Shown here: positions 62,473 to 64,000 of the stretch, piece by piece
How the letters are laid out: each line of letters starts with the position of its first letter
How positions within the stretch are numbered: position 1 is the stretch's first letter
Assembly (NCBI GenBank): GCA_943737045.1
Contig: CALSFV010000267.1
Location: 490,001-554,000, forward strand
Length of the DNA stretch: 64,000 nucleotides
Source of the DNA: Parapristionchus giblindavisi
Taxonomy: Eukaryota; Nematoda; Chromadorea; Rhabditida; Diplogasteridae
Reading direction: 5' to 3'
The notes under the pieces: generated by a model
What the model saw: the letters and a program-made list of their open reading frames with translations, nothing else
Told to the model about the DNA's origin: nothing
The model's database searches: none
Position numbers and translations under genes: made by a program

Positions 62473-64000
62473 TAATTCGGCTGAAGTGGCCGTTGTTCAA
62501 CATGGGAACGTGCAAAATACTCAGAATTTTTTGCTCTTTCGTTTGGTATATGACACGCTGGGTGTAGCAGAAAAAAATTTCATTTCAGGTATTGTTTTGG
62601 TCTTATCAGAGTGAAAGCTACTTTTGTACTTTTTGCATTGTGGAATCAACACAGCATTACAGTTTGACATGAACTGAAGTGTAGATTATTCAGAATTTTT
62701 TGCTCTTTCACGTGGTATATGCTACGATAAGATTCGATAATATATTAACTTGACACGAATTCTTTATTGCCAAAAAAGCATAATTCAATTTTGTTAATTC
62801 GGCTGAAGTGGCCGTTGTTCAACATGGGAACGTGCAAAATACTCAGAATTTTTTGCTCTTTCGTTTGGTATATGACACGCTGGGTGTAGCAGAAAAAAAT
62901 TTCATTTCAGGTATTGTTTTGGTCTTATCAGAGTGAAAGCTACTTTTGTACTTTTTGCATTGTGGAATCAACACAGCATTACAGTTTGACATGAACTGAA
63001 GTGTAGATTATTCAGAATTTTTTGCTCTTTCACGTGGTATATGCTACGATAAGATTCGATAATATATTAACTTGACACGAATTCTTTATTGCCAAAAAAG
63101 CATAATTCAATTTTGTTAATTCGGCTAAAGTGGCCGTTGTTCAACATGGGAACGTGCAAAATACTCAGAATTTTTTGCTCTTTCGTTTGGTATATGACAC
63201 GCTGGGTGTAGCAGAAAAAAATTTCATTTCAGGTATTGTTTTGGTCTTATCAGAGTGAAAGCTACTTTTGTACTTTTTGCATTGTGGAATCAACACAGCA
63301 TTACAGTTTGACATGAACTGAAGTGTAGATTATTCAGAATTTTTTGCTCTTTCACGTGGTATATGCTACGATAAGATTCGATAATATATTAACTTGACAC
63401 GAATTCTTTATTGCCAAAAAAGCATAATTCAATTTTGTTAATTCGGCTGAAGTGGCCGTTGTTCAACATGGGAACGTGCAAAATACTCAAAATTTTTTGC
63501 TCTTTCGTTTGGTATATGACACGCTGGGTGTAGCAGAAAAAAATTTCATTTCAGGTATTGTTTTGGTCTTATCAGAGTGAAAGCTACTTTTGTACTTTTT
63601 GCATTGTGGAATCAACACAGCATTACAGTTTGACATGAACTGAAGTGTAGATTATTCAGAATTTTTTGCTCTTTCACGTGGTATATGCTACGATAAGATT
63701 CGATAATATATTAACTTGACACGAATTCTTTATTGCCAAAAAAGCATAATTCAATTTTGTTAATTCGGCTGAAGTGGCCGTTGTTCAACATGGGAACGTG
63801 CAAAATACTCAGAATTTTTTGCTCTTTCGTTTGGTATATGACACGCAGGGTGTAGCAGAAAAAAATTTCATTTCAGGTATTGTTTTGGTCTTATCAGAGT
63901 GAAAGCTACTTTTGTACTTTTTGCATTGTGGAATCAACACAGCATTACAGTTTGACATGAACTGAAGTGTAGATTATTCAGAATTTTTTGCTCTTTCACG
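62473..64000. repeat. Run of five class B monomers (last one cut by window end)
   Basis: Units start at 62473, 62795, 63117, 63439 and 63761, each 322 bp. Private changes are CGGCTAAAGTGG at 63117, CTCAAAATTTTT near 63488 and CACGCAGGG near 63845. The array continues past the window. Confidence 0.88.

Larger units (their letters stand above)
1..64000. repeat. 321-bp tandem satellite array (whole window)
   Basis: Head-to-tail units all in one orientation fill the window except for two 1,535-bp insertions. The modal unit length is 321 bp, with 322 bp (class B), 318, 320, 323, 325 and 153 bp variants. Most units differ from the consensus at only a few positions, and variants are shared between units at regular intervals, which shows repeated local amplification. 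Unit phase is kept across both insertions once their length is subtracted. Landmarks in nearly every unit are TAATTCGGCTGAAGTGGCCG at its start, two A/T tracts (CAGAATTTTTTGCTC), a CACGTG and one GAATTC. Function is unknown. Satellites of this scale are typical of eukaryotic heterochromatin; a centromeric role is only a guess. Confidence 0.98.

Noticed and set aside
1..64000. CRISPR-like regular repetition
   Set aside because: Units are joined directly with no unique spacers, are 153-325 bp long, and no cas genes are present.
1..64000. rDNA, tRNA, telomeric repeats, retroviral or other viral genes
   Set aside because: No cloverleaf, conserved rRNA segment, short telomere-type repeat, polymerase or capsid frame was seen in the array or in the two insertions.

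Overview
The window is one continuous satellite-DNA array from first base to last, interrupted only by two copies of a 1,535-bp inverted-repeat (foldback-like) transposable element. I found no convincing protein-coding gene, rRNA, tRNA, CRISPR array or prokaryotic operon. A tandem array longer than 60 kb with higher-order repeats and a TA-flanked DNA-transposon-like insertion points to a eukaryotic nuclear genome in heterochromatin (centromeric, pericentromeric or subtelomeric). The canonical monomer is 321 bp, about 34% G+C (110 of 321 by my count). It has 9 CpG where about 9.3 are expected from its composition, so CpG is not depleted. This fits a lineage with little germline CpG methylation, such as many invertebrates, but I cannot name the organism.

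The basic unit is taken to start at TAATTCGGCTGAAG, which happens to fall on base 1. I estimate about 190 units. The 321-bp unit is itself a degenerate dimer: the block around CAGAATTTTTTGCTCTTTC, followed by a GGTATATG motif, occurs twice per unit, 168 and 153 bp apart. Six units near the left end are exactly 153 bp, as expected if recombination between these internal copies removed 168 bp. A second length class, called B here (322 bp, AGAAAAAAATTTC instead of AGAAAATATTTC), is absent from the first 17.2 kb and common afterwards.

Layout: 1-9264 is a 3,516-bp higher-order repeat (HOR) containing the half-units and a diverged monomer class C. 9265-14721 is canonical monomers with a 1,604-bp HOR. 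14631-17540 is a block with element copy 1, duplicated almost unchanged at 22592-25501 (element copy 2), offset 7,961 bp. 17544-22039 carries a 2,248-bp HOR. 25505-64000 is a mosaic of 321-bp and B monomers with local HORs of about 1,607, 964, 639, 965/643, 2,250/1,928, 3,212/2,571 and 1,290 bp, plus runs of up to seven consecutive B monomers. The array runs off both ends of the window.

The element has 648/649-bp terminal inverted repeats (arms about 97% identical by my count), a 238-bp unique centre, a TA target duplication and no recognisable transposase. The two copies differ at only two bases that I could find and sit at the same base of the same variant monomer, so the second copy arose by duplication of array DNA and not by a second transposition. 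Each arm keeps a 63-codon open frame of unknown meaning.

Nothing here amounts to a demonstrated new functional system. The points most worth a second look are the half-unit/dimer relationship, the foldback element and its conserved arm frame, the change in satellite type exactly at the element, and the chimeric class C monomers.
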